Below the pieces are notes generated by a model. That model made no database searches and was not told the DNA's origin. It was given only the letters and a program-made list of their open reading frames with translations. This document shows, piece by piece, positions 12,225 through 24,011 of a stretch of DNA of 64,000 nucleotides. Made by a program: the position numbers and the translations under genes. Each line of letters opens with the position of its first letter. Position 1 is the stretch's first letter. Source of the DNA: Hyperoplus lanceolatus (Eukaryota > Chordata > Actinopteri > Uranoscopiformes > Ammodytidae). Location of the stretch: contig CM049410.1 in NCBI GenBank assembly GCA_026929865.2, positions 7,120,501-7,184,500 on the forward strand, in the 5' to 3' direction.

Positions 12225-13500
12225 TGTCCAACACGGAGAGCTGTGAACATTTAGATGTTAAGACCTCATCTTCCTATCTCAACAAGGAGCACCCACCTTG
12301 CTAAAGCCTGTAAACTCTTGCCTTTGGGTCATATTGGTGAAGCCTTTATTCCTCATGCTACATCACTGAGCTGTGATGAGGTGGAGAAGATGTCTGCAGG
12401 ACAGGTGGCTCAAAGTATTTCAAATGAAAACCTGAAGAGAATTTCGAAGTATACATGTTGTTACATTATTATTAACTCTAAGGTACATGGTCAAAAGCTT
12501 TAAAATGGAAATTTGATAGGATTAAACTCCTCTACATTAAACCTGATATGTAGTCATTATGTCATCTATATAGATGAAGACAATGACAGTAACTACCTGG
12601 AGAGCTATAGGCCTAGGTAAGGTACAATCAAACGGAGAACACTCCGGGCGCGTTTTATTAAATCAGAATCAAGCCTTCTGATGATATCTCATGGCTTTAT
12701 GTATAGCGACTTTGATTTACCTTGTGTTGAAAAGTGCCTCACAAATAAACTTGACTTGCCTTAGGTATGCAATATTAACAGTTATTATACTGTGCACTTT
12801 TAACACTGACGTAAACTAACACAATAAACCCAAGGTTGACAACCATTAATTATAGTGGAAAAGGAATAGCTTACTAATAAACATTAGCAAACAGTGCAAA
12901 CTTTGGCAAATTATGAGGGGATGTAGGCTACATGAAAAAACTTTCTAAATGCCTCTGATGAATTTAAGCTGGGAGTAACGTTACCCATCTTCCAAAAGTA
13001 AGCTAGGAAGTTAACACACTGCTCCTACATGGTGCTAAAACAATGCAGCACACTATTCATTCATCACATTAACGTCACTGTAAGCCTACCTCTGGCTTTG
13101 TCACCGCTTTTCCTCCTCTTCTTTTCTGTTCAATCTTCCCTTGGCACGAAAGGCTTTTGTCTTTTGACATGGTGTGCGCTCTTTCCTTCCGGTAATCCGA
13201 CCGGTGAATGGGTTCCGGTTAATTCAGATACCTGGCTGGTCGCTAGAAATCTGGAAGAGTCTATCGGAGGAGAGGGGGCGCTTATTTATTTTTTTATAGT
13301 TTGTCTATCCTCAGTAGTTGTCATATTTTAAGCTTAACTCATATTTTAAAATTATAGTATTAACAGTATTAGTAAAAAAACCAAACATAAAGGCTAAATT
13401 TGGGGAACCCATTTCTTTTTTTTTACGTAGCGAAGCACCGGTGGTTATGCCTGCCCTATAGGCTATTTACGCCATATACGGCCTATCAAGCCCAGGGAAT
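12225..13500 (-). mobile_element. hAT-family element, copy A (fragment with first exons)
   Basis: It is the opposite-orientation counterpart of 28385-29820. On the minus strand an ATG at 13170 opens a short basic first exon (MSKDKSLSCQGKIEQKRRGG) that ends at a GTAGGC donor after 13090. About 660 bases further on, ATTCTCTTCAG precedes a second exon at 12431. Basic N-termini rich in K and R with an early intron are usual for ZMYM1-like hAT transposases, but too little remains to prove the subfamily. A LINE-like 3' tail (ATAAACTTGACTTGCC) sits inside both copies near 12750, so it predates their separation. The left terminus is eroded near 13450-13500; the 3' part is missing. Confidence 0.65.
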
Positions 13501-14001
13501 GTAGGCTCTTGCCTTTACTTTCTACTGCCCTGACAATGCTGCTGTCTGCTTCGGGAGGGTGCTGCCTTTCTGCTTGTGATCAATTTCCAAGTCGGAGATG
13601 AAAAGCTGATCTTAAGGCTATCCTGTTCCGTGCACTTGGCTGTTACTTAAGGTGGGGCAACCAAATATTAACTGAATAAATATTGTACTTTAGTGTAACA
13701 CAAGTAATGAGTTGGAATTTGGATCAGTAGCCTACAGTAGTGCACAATCGTCGATTATGTGAACGATCTATTGTGGAGTTTTTCACGAAGCATTCACAAG
13801 TTCTTACGTTATTATTAACCTCTAGGGCTGGGGATCATCTCAGCAAAAAAGCAGGGATAATAAGTTTATAGGAAAACTACCACTACATTAGCCCTGCTCT
13901 TTTGGGCTCATTATTGTCATTTCTTTATAGATAGACAATTGATCACCGTAATACCTGGAGAGTGTAGTCTCCTCCTGGGTGCTTGCTTCGTTAGTCTAGA
14001 G
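13501..14001. other. no gene seen
   Basis: Generic AT-rich sequence. The octamer GTCTAGAG at 13994-14001 is the left target duplication of the next element. Confidence 0.6.
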
Positions 14002-14855
14002 CAGTGGTTTTCAAACTGTGGGGGGGGGGGGGCGGGGTTATGGCAGGGGGGGCGTGGATGAATATGTGAAGAAAAAAAAATTATTATTATTATTATTATT
14101 ATTTTTTGAGTTTGTGTTTTTATATTAAGATCACGGCATAGCTGGACAAGAGTTCTTCTGCTTCGTTCCTCTTACTGCATTTAAATGCATTCATTATATT
14201 ACAGAGAAATAGGTCTTGTTAAAGAAAAAGACCGCCAAGCTCAACCCAGAGGACCCTGCACAATCTTTTTAAATTTCCTTCTTCAATAGCTTCTAATTAA
14301 TCAGACCCAGTGTCTCCAAAGTATTTGTTCTCACACAATTCCTCATATTTAGCCTCTTAATTTTCCTCTCAAAGTGCACCAGATTCATGCATTTCACTTT
14401 AAAAAGGTGAAAAAAAATCTCTCCTGGGGGGCATACCCCCGGACCCCGCTAGGAGGGTCTGGTTCTCCACTGGCTACTATTTTCCTCCAGCGGGACATTG
14501 GAGGCACTAGCGAAAAAACACTGGATGTGTGAATGACATTTAACTAGTCAATAATTTGGGCAAGTCTGTCTGTCTATCTTTCTCACTCCGCTGCGCACTC
14601 AGTCACTACTATCCATGCTTAAAGGAAGCAGGATTAAAACACTGGATTTAGATGTTAAAATGTATTAAAAAATGTGCTTAAAAACGCACAAAAATGTTTA
14701 GAATGTTTCAAAAAAATTTAAATTTGTAAAATAATTAAAAGATCTTTCAAAACACAGGGATTTAGAAAAAAAAATGGGGGGGGGGGGGCTCCGCTGAAAT
14801 TTGTTCTCTGAGGTGGGGGGGGGGGGCTCACTCTCTCCCACTTTGAAAACCCCTG
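14002..14855. mobile_element. hAT MITE
   Basis: The ends CAGTGGTTTTCAAA and TTTGAAAACCCCTG are inverted repeats, and an exact 8-bp duplication GTCTAGAG flanks both sides (13994-14001, 14856-14863). The interior includes G-runs, a TTA microsatellite (14083-14106) and the segment GGGGGGCATACCCCCGG. That segment and the neighbouring GTGCACCAGATTCATGCATT recur at 24055-24165 and 57640-57700. No transposase frame is present. Confidence 0.92.
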
Positions 14856-15145
14856 GTCTAGAGGTTTGGATCCGTCTCTCGCGCGCCTTCCTTGTATTCA
14901 AAATCAGTGCCGTTGGGAGGGGTTAGGAGTCTCAGGAGTGGGTCGGGGGGGATCAGGTTTGGGCAATATCACCTGGCTGCATTCACTTGCAGTCGGACAT
15001 TTGAAACTCGCGCTCGTAAATGTCTCTTAACAGCCAGAAATAAATGTTTAATTGGGCGCTGCCAACTGGGGTGGCAGCTGGGGTGGCAAGGCTTTTTTTA
15101 GGGTGGCAGTTGCCACCCCATGCCACCCCGGTAGATCCGCCCCTG
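14856..15145. other. right subterminal part of the 10.3-kb hAT-type insertion
   Basis: Contains the GGGGTGGCA repeats and TTGCCACCCCATGCCACCCC leading to the terminal TAGATCCGCCCCTG. No gene is present. Confidence 0.7.
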
Positions 15146-15153
15146 CCTTTACC

Positions 15154-15292
15154 CTAGTGTTTGTGTATCCCTGCCTCTTCAGTCCCCTGTGAACGGGTAT
15201 TTTCAAAGGCTGTGGAAGTTGTGTCAAAAAGAAGGAATCGCCTGAGCCCCAACACTGTCAAAAAGATCTTGTTCCTGAATAAAAATCAATGA
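15154..15292 (+). pseudogene. hAT transposase, 3' end of the split gene
   Basis: The frame reads CIPASSVPCERVFSKAVEVV, then SKRRNRLSPNTVKKILFLNK, then NQ and a stop at 15290-15292. This is the conserved C-terminal hAT dimerisation motif (CIPASS..ERVFS.A......RR.RL.P..V....FL..N). It continues the reading that stops at 4862, so the two parts are one gene separated by the insertion. Confidence 0.92.
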
Positions 15293-15852
15293 AAACACCT
15301 CCCCATCCCCCAGCCAACTTCCCCAATCCCAATTATAACCCAGTCACACAAGCACTTCATATGGTTATTTATCCATAAAAAACTCCACTCATCCAACACT
15401 CTATATAAACAACACTCATCCAACACTATTTATTATATTATATGTGTCAATATATCACAACTGACCAATTTGTATTTTTATATACGATCAATATTACTTT
15501 ATCAACATACCAGGATCAGGACAGATTAGGTTTTTCTTCTGGCTTTAAAATACCTCTAATAGAGATTTTGACATACTGGAAAAATAAGAGAGCCACTACT
15601 GTAACATACCAGCAGATGTCAGTATTCCTAAATGAGCTGTTAAATGGGGCTTTGTCGATCAGGCTTTTTGGTGAAGCATTTGGACAGAAAGATTCACATT
15701 ATTCACGGGGCCTCATCACACCATCACTACAGGGAACACACAGGACAAGCCCTCACCAACGACCACACGACAAACCATAATGCAAAGACAAAGAGCAAAG
15801 GCCTGACAAGGGGTATATATACCAAACACAACGAGGAACAGATGAAACACAT
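15293..15852 (+). other. 3' flank of the split hAT gene and unassigned repeat
   Basis: CACTCATCCAACACT is repeated near 15385-15430. From about 15700 the sequence becomes A- and C-rich (repeated ACAAACC/ACAAGAC words) and appears to resume at 17132-17290 beyond the next element, so the two belong together. No coding potential is seen. Confidence 0.45.
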
Positions 15853-17131
15853 CTGGGGCCTGTTTCAGGTAGCTGGTTTTACATACTCTGGGTTTAACCC
15901 TGCGCTCTGAGTTGGTAAACTCAGAGCGCAGGGTTGATAAGCAACTCTGGGTTTTCGGTTTCAGAACAGTGGATCAGCGTTGGGTTTATCAACTCTGAGC
16001 GTGTTCACTCTGGGTGGAGCGTGTGCATAAAAGCCATCGTCAATGGATCGCTGATAACATGATTCACCATGGAAACAGAAGAAACAAATGATTGATCCTC
16101 CCACTTCTCCACTTCTCAAAAAAGAAAAAAAGAAATCTCCGCTCCTCCCACTAGAGCTAGAAATATTAACGAATGAGTTTATGGTAGCCTATGGAGAAGA
16201 ATTAACGGGATATTGTCTCATAACTCTGATCTAATCTCCTCGGCAATTCAGAAAAAAAACAGAGCAAACATTTTTTGTCAAGATAATCATTTCGCTTCCG
16301 TATGAGAAGCCATAGTCTATTTTAAAAAGTTACGCATATCAGCTGTAAAGTAATAAAGCTGGCACAGCACAGCATTGCTGACAGTGCCTAAAGCCTACTG
16401 TGCAGTAAACAGAACAGACTGTCGCTTCTTTTAAATGGGGAGTGAAATACATGAACGTCAAGACACATTAGGTGACAGTTTCCATTGAAGAGCCTGATTG
16501 ATTTATTACCAGATCCATTTTCCTCAAGTGATCACAGTTTAAATTATTATATCATTTTTATATTCATATTAGGCTATTTAACGAGGCTTGTCTGTGACTT
16601 TAGGATCGCACAAGTGAACTACAACGATCGCGTGCAGCCGCAGCGTTACATGAATCCACCTGACAAAAATCTGTTCAGTGGCACAGACGTTAAAAAGCAT
16701 ACAATACAAATAGGTTTATTAATCTGATTGTAGAGCATGTCACGATGTGTAAGGTGGCCGCCTATATGAACAAGGCTATGAGAACAAGGCTACTGATCAG
16801 ATAAATGATTGGTCAAACGTAAAATCATCAGGAAATGATAAAAACATCCCGATGGAGATTTCTATAGAGTGATTTTGCTTCAAACTGTACAGGGACGCGT
16901 GTGACAGTGACACTCTTTCTTCAGTCGGAGCTGCAGCGTAAAGTGAAAACAAACTCAGGGTAGGTCTAACCACCTATCCAGCAGGTTAGACCCACGGCGT
17001 ATGTTGCCGCAGTAACTGACTCTCGGTTGCACTGAACCTGCTACCTGAAACGGAAAACCCAGAGTTTCCACCAACTCAGAGCGAACAAACTCTGGGTTGC
17101 CTCAAAACCAGCTACCTGAAACAGGCCCCAG
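15853..17131. mobile_element. inverted-repeat DNA element, CTGGGGCCTGTTTCAG ends
   Basis: The left end CTGGGGCCTGTTTCAGGTAG and right end CTACCTGAAACAGGCCCCAG are perfect inverted repeats, continuing imperfectly through CTGGTTTTA and CTCTGGG. The 1.28-kb interior has no transposase. A perfect hairpin, arms 15896-15913 and 15918-15935 around GGTA, sits just inside the left end. No clear target duplication was found; the end type is common in fish genomes. Confidence 0.8.
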
Positions 17132-18352
17132 GACGGGGCCAGTAATCAAACAGGAGGGAAACTTGACAGGACATGGGGAGAAACAAGACAGACATACCAA
17201 ACTAAAACAGGAAACACAGGGACACCACCAAAACAAGACAAGACACAGACAGACCATGACAAAGAGCAGGTAGCAGAGAAAAGGGATAGATAGGATATTG
17301 TTCCCAACAGAGTTCGAGAGCTAATGGCTGTACTTCTCCATAACAAATATCCTGATGGCTTGACTTACAAGCAGCGGTTTGTTATCAAAAAAAGAGCACA
17401 GACCTTCAGGATTAAGGTTAAGGATGCATGCCATTTGGCCTTAAGAAAATGAGCTTCTCTAATACAATTCAATGAATCGAATAGTATAACATTAGCATTC
17501 TAGATGGAGAGTTGCACTATATTTGCAGGTGCAGAAAAAGCTCTGAGCACCTGGCAAAGGTTGTTTGCAGAGGAGGTGAATGCACTCTTTATAGAGTTTC
17601 ATTGCAGTCCCGTAATGCTGGGGTCACATTATACGACTTCTCAAGCGATTTGACAGTTGCAGACTAATTGACAATGTCGGACTGAAATCACGAGAGTATT
17701 GCTGGAGTTGTGGCGCGTGCCCCTATTCTCAGTCGTTTGGTGTGAGGTGGCCATCCAACCCGATTTCAGTCAGTCTTCTTCCCGTCTTGACGTTCTGACA
17801 TTATCAAATATTTTGATATTATCGTTAGTCTTGAGGGTTGGCTTGTGCAAATAGGTAAGTTAAATGACGTATACACTGTCAACAACCAACGGCCAAACAC
17901 AATGCAGGAGGAGCAGCATTAGTCGTGACCAGGCTGACAACTGCGTAACCTTAACACTTTACAGAGATCAGGACATAAACACGGCCAAATAACTACAGGA
18001 TGTCCCCCGCTCGGAATATGAAATTAGCTTTTTTAATCAAACAATCACAATCGCGTTTGCAGTTAACGTGATCAGCCATGACATTTAGCCTATGTGAAAA
18101 GGGAAAATAGTTGTTTATATTCGCTTGATATTAGAGTCCACCCAGTCCATTTTACCTGCTAAAAAATAACTTTCTTTTAACTGAAATCACTTGTAATCCC
18201 CAGCAGCAGGATTGGAAATATTATTCAAAAGAAATCTAGTTGTAGTTTTGCAATATGAGACCCCATGTCTGTGACAAAACACTCAGAATGAATGACTCAT
18301 TGTCTTCAGGTGTGAGTTGATTGTGTTTAGATGTGAGAGGGTGTCAGCATGA
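17132..18352. other. no gene seen
   Basis: 17132-17290 continues the A/C-rich repeat of 15700-15852. 17618-17760 (GGGTCACATTATACGACTTC) looks like the end of another DNA element, but its partner end was not found. The rest is unremarkable. Confidence 0.45.
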
Positions 18353-18716
18353 GTTGACACTGTGGAAGGGAAAAGACCCACAGGGATTATTAAGCAAATA
18401 CTGAATAGGAGATGGCAAAAACAGTGGGAGGAAGAGCGGAAAGGAAGATGGTTCTACAGAGTGCAAAGGAAAGTGGGAGAAATGAGATGTGGAGGTAAGA
18501 GCAGAAGAGAGGAGTCGGTTCTATCAAGACTGAGGTTTGGGCACACAGGTCTGAACAGTACACTGTTTTTAATAGGAAAACACGAAACAGGCAGATGTGA
18601 ATGTGGGCAAGAGGAGACCGTAGAACATGTTATAATGCAGTGTGAGAGATATGAGGAAGACAGAAGGCAGATGAGGGGAAAATTCAGAAAATAAAAGGTA
18701 AGTTTTGATTTAAAGG
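18353..18716 (+). mobile_element. LINE C-terminal fragment with zinc-knuckle motif
   Basis: Translation gives RRWQKQWEEERKGRWFYRVQ, then EESVLSRLRFGHTGLNSTLF, then CECGQEETVEHVIMQC. The C-x-C-x(8)-H-x(4)-C pattern after RLR.GH..LN is the typical C-terminal domain of I/Nimb/R1-type non-LTR retrotransposons. One stop (18692-18694) interrupts the frame, which continues as VSFDLKVLLA to about 18725. The copy starts abruptly at 18353, so it is 5'-truncated and inactive. Its likely 3' tail is at 19325-19450, separated by an insertion. Confidence 0.8.
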
Positions 18717-19324
18717 TGCTGTTAGCGGAATGGTTCTTTTAGCTAACTTCCTGTCAGTTACTGCAGTTAGCAGTCCCCTCGCTCGTGCCTACGTCACCAC
18801 ATTAATGCACTGTGGTCTTCAAGCAGCAAGTTATCTAGCATCATCTCAGATCCATAAGTGTGATAAAACATGATTAAAAACCATCAACCATTACCTGCTC
18901 CGCCATTGTAGGCGCACAAACATTCACCCATGTGTCGCTCTGGCGTGCACCGGCAGTGAGACCATGAGTGAGACGGGTGCGGACCGGTGTCGGTTTGTAG
19001 CGTTCTCTCTTGTAATTGGATAAAATTTTGGGATATTACATAAAGTTTAATTGCTTATTACATGCAGAGCAGCTGACGAAGAGATTGGCTTTATGAGACG
19101 CGCACATCGTGTAAGTGATTACTGTATAAATGAATAAAGAGCGATTTAACACTTATATTAATATAAATAAACTGCTTACTTCACCTTTTAATAGACATTT
19201 TACAAAATAATTCCAATAAGTGTCATCAAATTCTATTTCATTTTCTTAGGGTAACTAATTTGTTTTTGAAAATATAGGTTCTAAAGTATTTGAATTATTA
19301 TAATTTTTATTTTATTTATTTTTT
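18717..19324. other. probable insertion between LINE ORF end and LINE tail
   Basis: About 600 bases that do not continue the LINE. There are two CpG-containing segments (18770-18800, 18900-19010) and AT-rich ends. No inverted termini could be fixed with confidence and no gene is seen. Confidence 0.4.
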
Positions 19325-19450
19325 TGAAGCGAGGTTGTTATTTATGGCACACTCCATACCAGTAGATGGTGGTAATGCATCTTTAAGTTGTTTGCCAACC
19401 ACCAAAAAACAATACACAAGAAGAAGAAGAAGAAGAAGAAGAAGAAGAAA
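19325..19450 (+). repeat. LINE 3' tail with (GAA)n
   Basis: The text ACTCCATACCAGTAGATGGT, GGTAATGCATC and TTTGCCAACCACC followed by (GAA)n at about 19420-19449 is the recurrent 3' end of I/Nimb-type LINEs in fish. It fits as the tail of the fragment at 18353-18716. Confidence 0.6.
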
Positions 19451-19454
19451 AGAC

Positions 19455-20312
19455 CCAGGTCCAATCCGAATAGTCCAATCTCCTAACCTATAAGCCTCCT
19501 TTCCTATACCTTAACCCCTAAACGTCATCGGGGTTAAGGAGAGATGAAAGGTGCTTCCTATCGAACATAGGAAAAGACAGCACTGTTTCAAAAGAATTCG
19601 ACTCCACTTTTCCTAACCAACGTCATTGCGCGACGGCGAGTATTGCTGACGTGAGTCACTAGCGTGAAACTACACTGTAGCCTATTCGCCGAAAATGGAC
19701 TACAACAAGCGCTCGTTTGATCCATGCGTTGTTTTCATATTGATTTTAATCAGGTTGTCGCCAACAGAGTGAGAATCACTCCCATATATCCCAATTCACA
19801 TGTGGAATAAAAAGAGGCTACACTTATGTTGATGTTGAAATTAACTGCCCCCAGTAACTTCATTAAATGTGAAGTTGGTATTTTATTTTCTTATGGTGTA
19901 AATTATGTGCTACGAAAACAACTATTATGATGTTGGTCTTTTGTGAGTTCTTTATTATTTATGGGGGAGGGGGGGGGTATTTTGTTTTAGCCGAGTTAAA
20001 TCTTCCTCTCTTCTCCTCTCCTCTCTTCTGTTTTACCTCTCGCTCGTATTCGTGTAGAGTCGGTAAACTCCGGCGGTGGTCTGTTGCTTTAAATCTTGCC
20101 GCCGTAAAGGATTATGGGATACGACTATCTCCTTTCCTTTCGCATAGGTTGGTCCGGAGTAACCTATGCTAAAGGAGGGTTAAAGGATGAATCGAGGCTC
20201 CTTTCCTAAGCATTTTGAGAATTCGGATCACCTATCTGCCGAGTACTTCCGGGTCATCTCGATAGGAAAGGAAATTTCCTATGCAAAAAAGACTTTTCGG
20301 ATAGGCCCCAGT
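19455..20312. mobile_element. inverted-repeat DNA element (MITE)
   Basis: The left end CAGGTCCAATCCGAATAGTC is an imperfect inverted match of the right end GACTTTTCGGATAGGCCCCA. Both sides continue with TTTCCTA and TAGGAAAGG words. The interior has a G-run and CpG-containing sequence but no transposase frame. The family is not assigned. Confidence 0.55.
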
Positions 20313-20344
20313 GCTCTGTGCTGCTCATTATCTCACCTTTAGAG

Positions 20345-21518
20345 GTAGTGAGGCAGGGTCACAGAGCCACTCGAACTAGTTGGGATTGACCTATTGGGTA
20401 AACTAACTCAAACAGATGGTGGCAACCAGTTCATTTGTATCATGGCTGATTATTTCACTAAATGGGCAGAGGACTACCTATTAAACAGCAAAACAGCAGA
20501 TGGTGACCAATTGTATTCTCAATTTCTTTTAAACATTTGGTGCACCATAAACTGCAAACAGACCAAGGTTCTGAATTTCGGAACAAGGTAAAGTAATCCT
20601 GCATTATGAATCCCAATATGCAACTGTTGCTGTGCTGCCACCCCCCAGACCAATGGCCTTGTGGAAAAGCTAAATGCCACCATACAAAGGTAGGACTATA
20701 TTTATTTTGAATGCATGCCAACACTTTGGTGTTAATAAGGTAATGGTGATGATTTCCACTTACTTTCAAAACAAGAAATTCAGAAATGTGTTCTTTATGG
20801 TGTCGGACAACCTGCATTCTCACGTCTGTTCTGAAATTCTGCAATTCTGCATTTTTCAGATCCCTCAACAAACTGGGACACATTTCTCCAGGCCACCATG
20901 TTCGGCCTCCGGACAAAAAAAAAAGTGGACAACAAAGAACAGCCAGTATTTTCTGAGAGGGAGGGAGGCCAGGATTGTCAAATGTTCTCATCCTTTTTTT
21001 TTTATAAACTGTTAATATGGCTCATATGGTACCTCTTTTATGTTCTATGTAAATGTGATGTATGACAGGTCAGCGACGACATTGTCTCTAACCTGGTCAT
21101 CAATGAGGAGATCTCAGAGGATCTTAAACTGCAAGAAACAACTTACAGTAGTCAAGGCAAATATGATCAAAAGGGTGAGGAAGAGGAGAGGGGCCAGGAG
21201 GACAATTTCCGACTTGGGGATATGGTCCTGCGCCAAAATAAGAGGCAGGAGGCAGGGAAACCGCGCAAGATGGAGGCGGACATGCTAAGGCCCTACATTA
21301 TAACGAACATCCAAGGAAAGAGTGTCGACCTTGTGTCAGAGAAAGGGGAGATGATATTTAAGATAAATATTGACCAACTCACTCATTATTTCCAGCCAGA
21401 GGAAAGGATCCCTGCAAAACTAATAAAAATGCACGATCATTCTCCTCTGGATGGGCCATCGGACACAAATGCATGCACAACTGAACCACTGGAGCCACTT
21501 GCAAAAGAAGAGACATAA
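20345..21518 (+). mobile_element. gypsy-type integrase fossil (Ty3/gypsy or Ginger)
   Basis: Discontinuous pieces of an integrase-like protein are recognisable. An N-terminal core part contains NQFICIMADYFTKWAE. A later part contains GDMVLRQNKRQE, MEADMLRPYIITNIQGKSVD and INIDQLTHYFQPEERIPAKL, resembling the C-terminal domain of gypsy-type integrases. No LTRs, reverse transcriptase or terminal inverted repeats were found around it, so a Ty3/gypsy retroelement and a Ginger-type DNA element remain equally possible. The copy is broken in several places and looks old. Confidence 0.65.
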
Positions 21519-22905
21519 GTTAATTGACAGTAGTACGCATTGTGAAAAATTACTGACAAATAACATTGTTTACTTTTACAGTAATACGAAACATATGGGT
21601 TGGAAGAAGAAAGTACTTTGCATCAATTATTTGATTTATTTTTAATATTCAACTCATAGTTTGCCTTTCAACTGTCCAAGAAATTGAGTGAAAATTCAGC
21701 TTTAATTTGTGATGCACACTTCTTTATTTTGGACACCATTTATTGAGTAACATTTTCATTACTATATTCATTTGGCTGACATACGTTTGGTATTGATTGA
21801 ACATCGCCTTAACTTTTCTTGGATTGAAAGCTCCAACATGGGCTAATGTTAACTCAAATGTTCAATCTATACCCTTTTTAGAGCACTGGTCAGACAGAAA
21901 TGTCTGCAGCTCTTTTTAAAAAAAATATGCCATTGTGAGATTAGCTGAACATTAGCATAGTACAATAAATTATCTGAAAGTTTTTTTCAGCAAACAATTA
22001 AAGACAAACGTATTAGGGACCACTAAGACCATATAATATGGTGTATAATAGTACCGAAAAGTATATAATATGGGAGCTTTAAGCCTAGTCCGAGATATTA
22101 GATGGATGCATTTAAATTGAAGTTGTATTCAGCATAATAAAATGAGTGTCTAAAACAATTCTGTTTTCAAATGTGGTTGTTGTGATTTAAGATACTGACA
22201 CACATGAATGACAAACCACAACATGAACACCTTTTTATTTTCTACTTATATCTTCACTGTAATTAGTAATTACAATTGTCGCAGTACTGTATCTTGTTTG
22301 AATCATAGCTCTCTCTTCCAACTTCATGTCCAATTCCACCTGTAGAATTTTCATGTCATACTTCCTTCAGATATTGCATTTTCTGTTCATGGAATTCTCG
22401 GGCTAACTTTCATGCAACGTCATCTTTCTTGTCCTTTGTTGAAAGGTTGTGGCAAGCTCTTCTTTAAAGCGAGATTCGGGTTTTTCCAGAGTCTATCAGT
22501 GCAGATATCATTAAATATAATGTCAAAATAATAAATGAGAAAGATGTGATATACCGATAATAATGAAGATAACCTGAAGTTGGTGTATTGTTCTCTTAGT
22601 AACATTTTCATTAGAATTGCATTTGTTGCATATTGCGGCCCAACTATTTATTTGCTCAGTCCCAGCAGTATGGCTTTTAGATTCAATAACCGGATGGTTT
22701 CAAACTATTCTTTTTGAAGAGATTTTTTTCAGATTCATTAAAGTTTATTGACAGGATTTTTTAGCCTCTGCCATTGTTTTTGTCTCACAAGCAATGGTTT
22801 TTCTGCTCCACTACGAGGTTTTTATGATCACCGTTGGACCAGCAGCATGTGCTCATGGGCAGGTGTTTACAATCAGGCTTACTTGCCTTACTCCAGGATT
22901 TCATA
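21519..22905. other. AT-rich, no gene seen
   Basis: No repeat ends, splice-supported frames or RNA genes recognised in this stretch. Confidence 0.6.
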
Positions 22906-23490
22906 AGCTGTATCCCATTACAGAGACCGCCTCCTTGGTAGGACGCGGTCTCGCGGTCTATGAAGGCTATAGCCTATGAAGGCCGATTCGAGGGCCGAAC
23001 GAGCGTTGTTAAATGGGACGGTCTCCGCAGGTCTCCGTTTACGAGCATTTCCGGTTTGCGTAACAAGCCGTTACCTTGCGTGACGACTCGCCGCTCCTGT
23101 GCTGCCTAGCAACCCTGATAGCTGCCAACGGAAACAGCCTTGTCAACAGAGGAAAAAAGAAAAAGAAGTTGCCTACCAGACGAAAAGAAAAAAAAGTACA
23201 AGAAAAAAAGAAAGGAAGATAAAAGTTAAGAAGATGGAGCAACACGTTGCTGTTTTGTTATTTTTAATTTTATTGTATGCCATCTCTGAAAAAACGCAAT
23301 GAATCATGGGATATGTTGGGCTGCGAAGGATACATCTGATGCAGCCTTCAAAACCGTGAAACGAAGGCTGCATTTCTCGGCCGCATATGAGGAGCCTTGC
23401 AAATGGAACAATCTATGCGCGCCGCTATGACGCAATCGGTCTTCAAATGCAGCCTTCGTAGACCGGAACCCCTGAATCGAGATACAGCCA
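22906..23490. mobile_element. inverted-repeat MITE
   Basis: The left end AGCTGTATCCCATTACAGAG and the right end (reverse complement GGCTGTATCTCGATTCAGGG) match imperfectly, continuing into GACCG and CTACGAAGGC-type words on both sides. The interior is CpG-rich with an A-rich tract (about 23150-23225). No transposase is present. A P-element-like or hAT-like origin is possible but not shown. Confidence 0.6.
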
Positions 23491-24011
23491 TAGTCTCAGA
23501 CTAAGGCCGAATCCCAAATGACTCCCTAAGCACTCCCACTCCGTGAGCGAGTGTCACTCGCTGTGGAGTCACCCTCGCGGCTGTGAAGTGCCACGCGATC
23601 ATTAAGGGCGAGGGTATAACAACGGTGCGGCTTTGGCAAGCCCTCGCCATTGTCAGACGGAAACAGGAAGAAACCTTGAGACATTAGTTTGTTAAGTCTT
23701 TATTTCTTACCCTAAAATAAATTTACACCACATTTATATTTGACCTGAAACACTCTTTACATTCATATATAGGCTACGCATGTGAGAGTAAAATGTAGTA
23801 TTGAATAAAAGCAAACTCACTCCCATGCTTTTTTGGCTGCATAATTTATTTGTTGTTAAACATTTTCTAACTGCATATTCTAAATTTTACCAGCTCAGTC
23901 TGTAGTGGAGAAAATGGGTGGGTGTTTGATCCGCTGTTTAATTTTCCTTTTAGTTTACATGCACAGCAGAATACAAAACCAGGGAAAAGAACAATAGTCT
24001 GCTAAAGCATG
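23491..24011. other. partial repeat, no gene
   Basis: 23507-23660 begins AAGGCCGAATCCCAAATGAC and is CpG-rich, like the end of another DNA element; no partner end was seen. The rest is AT-rich. Confidence 0.4.

Larger units (their letters stand above)
4863..15145. mobile_element. hAT-type element inserted in a hAT transposase gene, enlarged by nested insertions
   Basis: The ends are perfect 14-bp inverted repeats, CAGGGGCGGATCTA at the left and TAGATCCGCCCCTG at the right, each followed inward by GGGGTGGCA-rich subterminal sequence. Flanking octamers CCTTTATC (4855-4862) and CCTTTACC (15146-15153) form an 8-bp target duplication with one mismatch, the hAT hallmark. The flanking transposase reading picks up again directly after the insertion (LYP, then CIPASSVPCERVFS). 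Most of the 10.3 kb is later insertions: an inverted-repeat MITE, a SINE, a Harbinger-like interval, a satellite block and two further hAT elements. No transposase of its own was found, so it was probably a short non-autonomous element. Confidence 0.85.

Noticed and set aside
20458-20991. 177-codon minus-strand frame
   Set aside because: Antisense of the integrase fossil and its flank; no protein-like motif and no ATG context.
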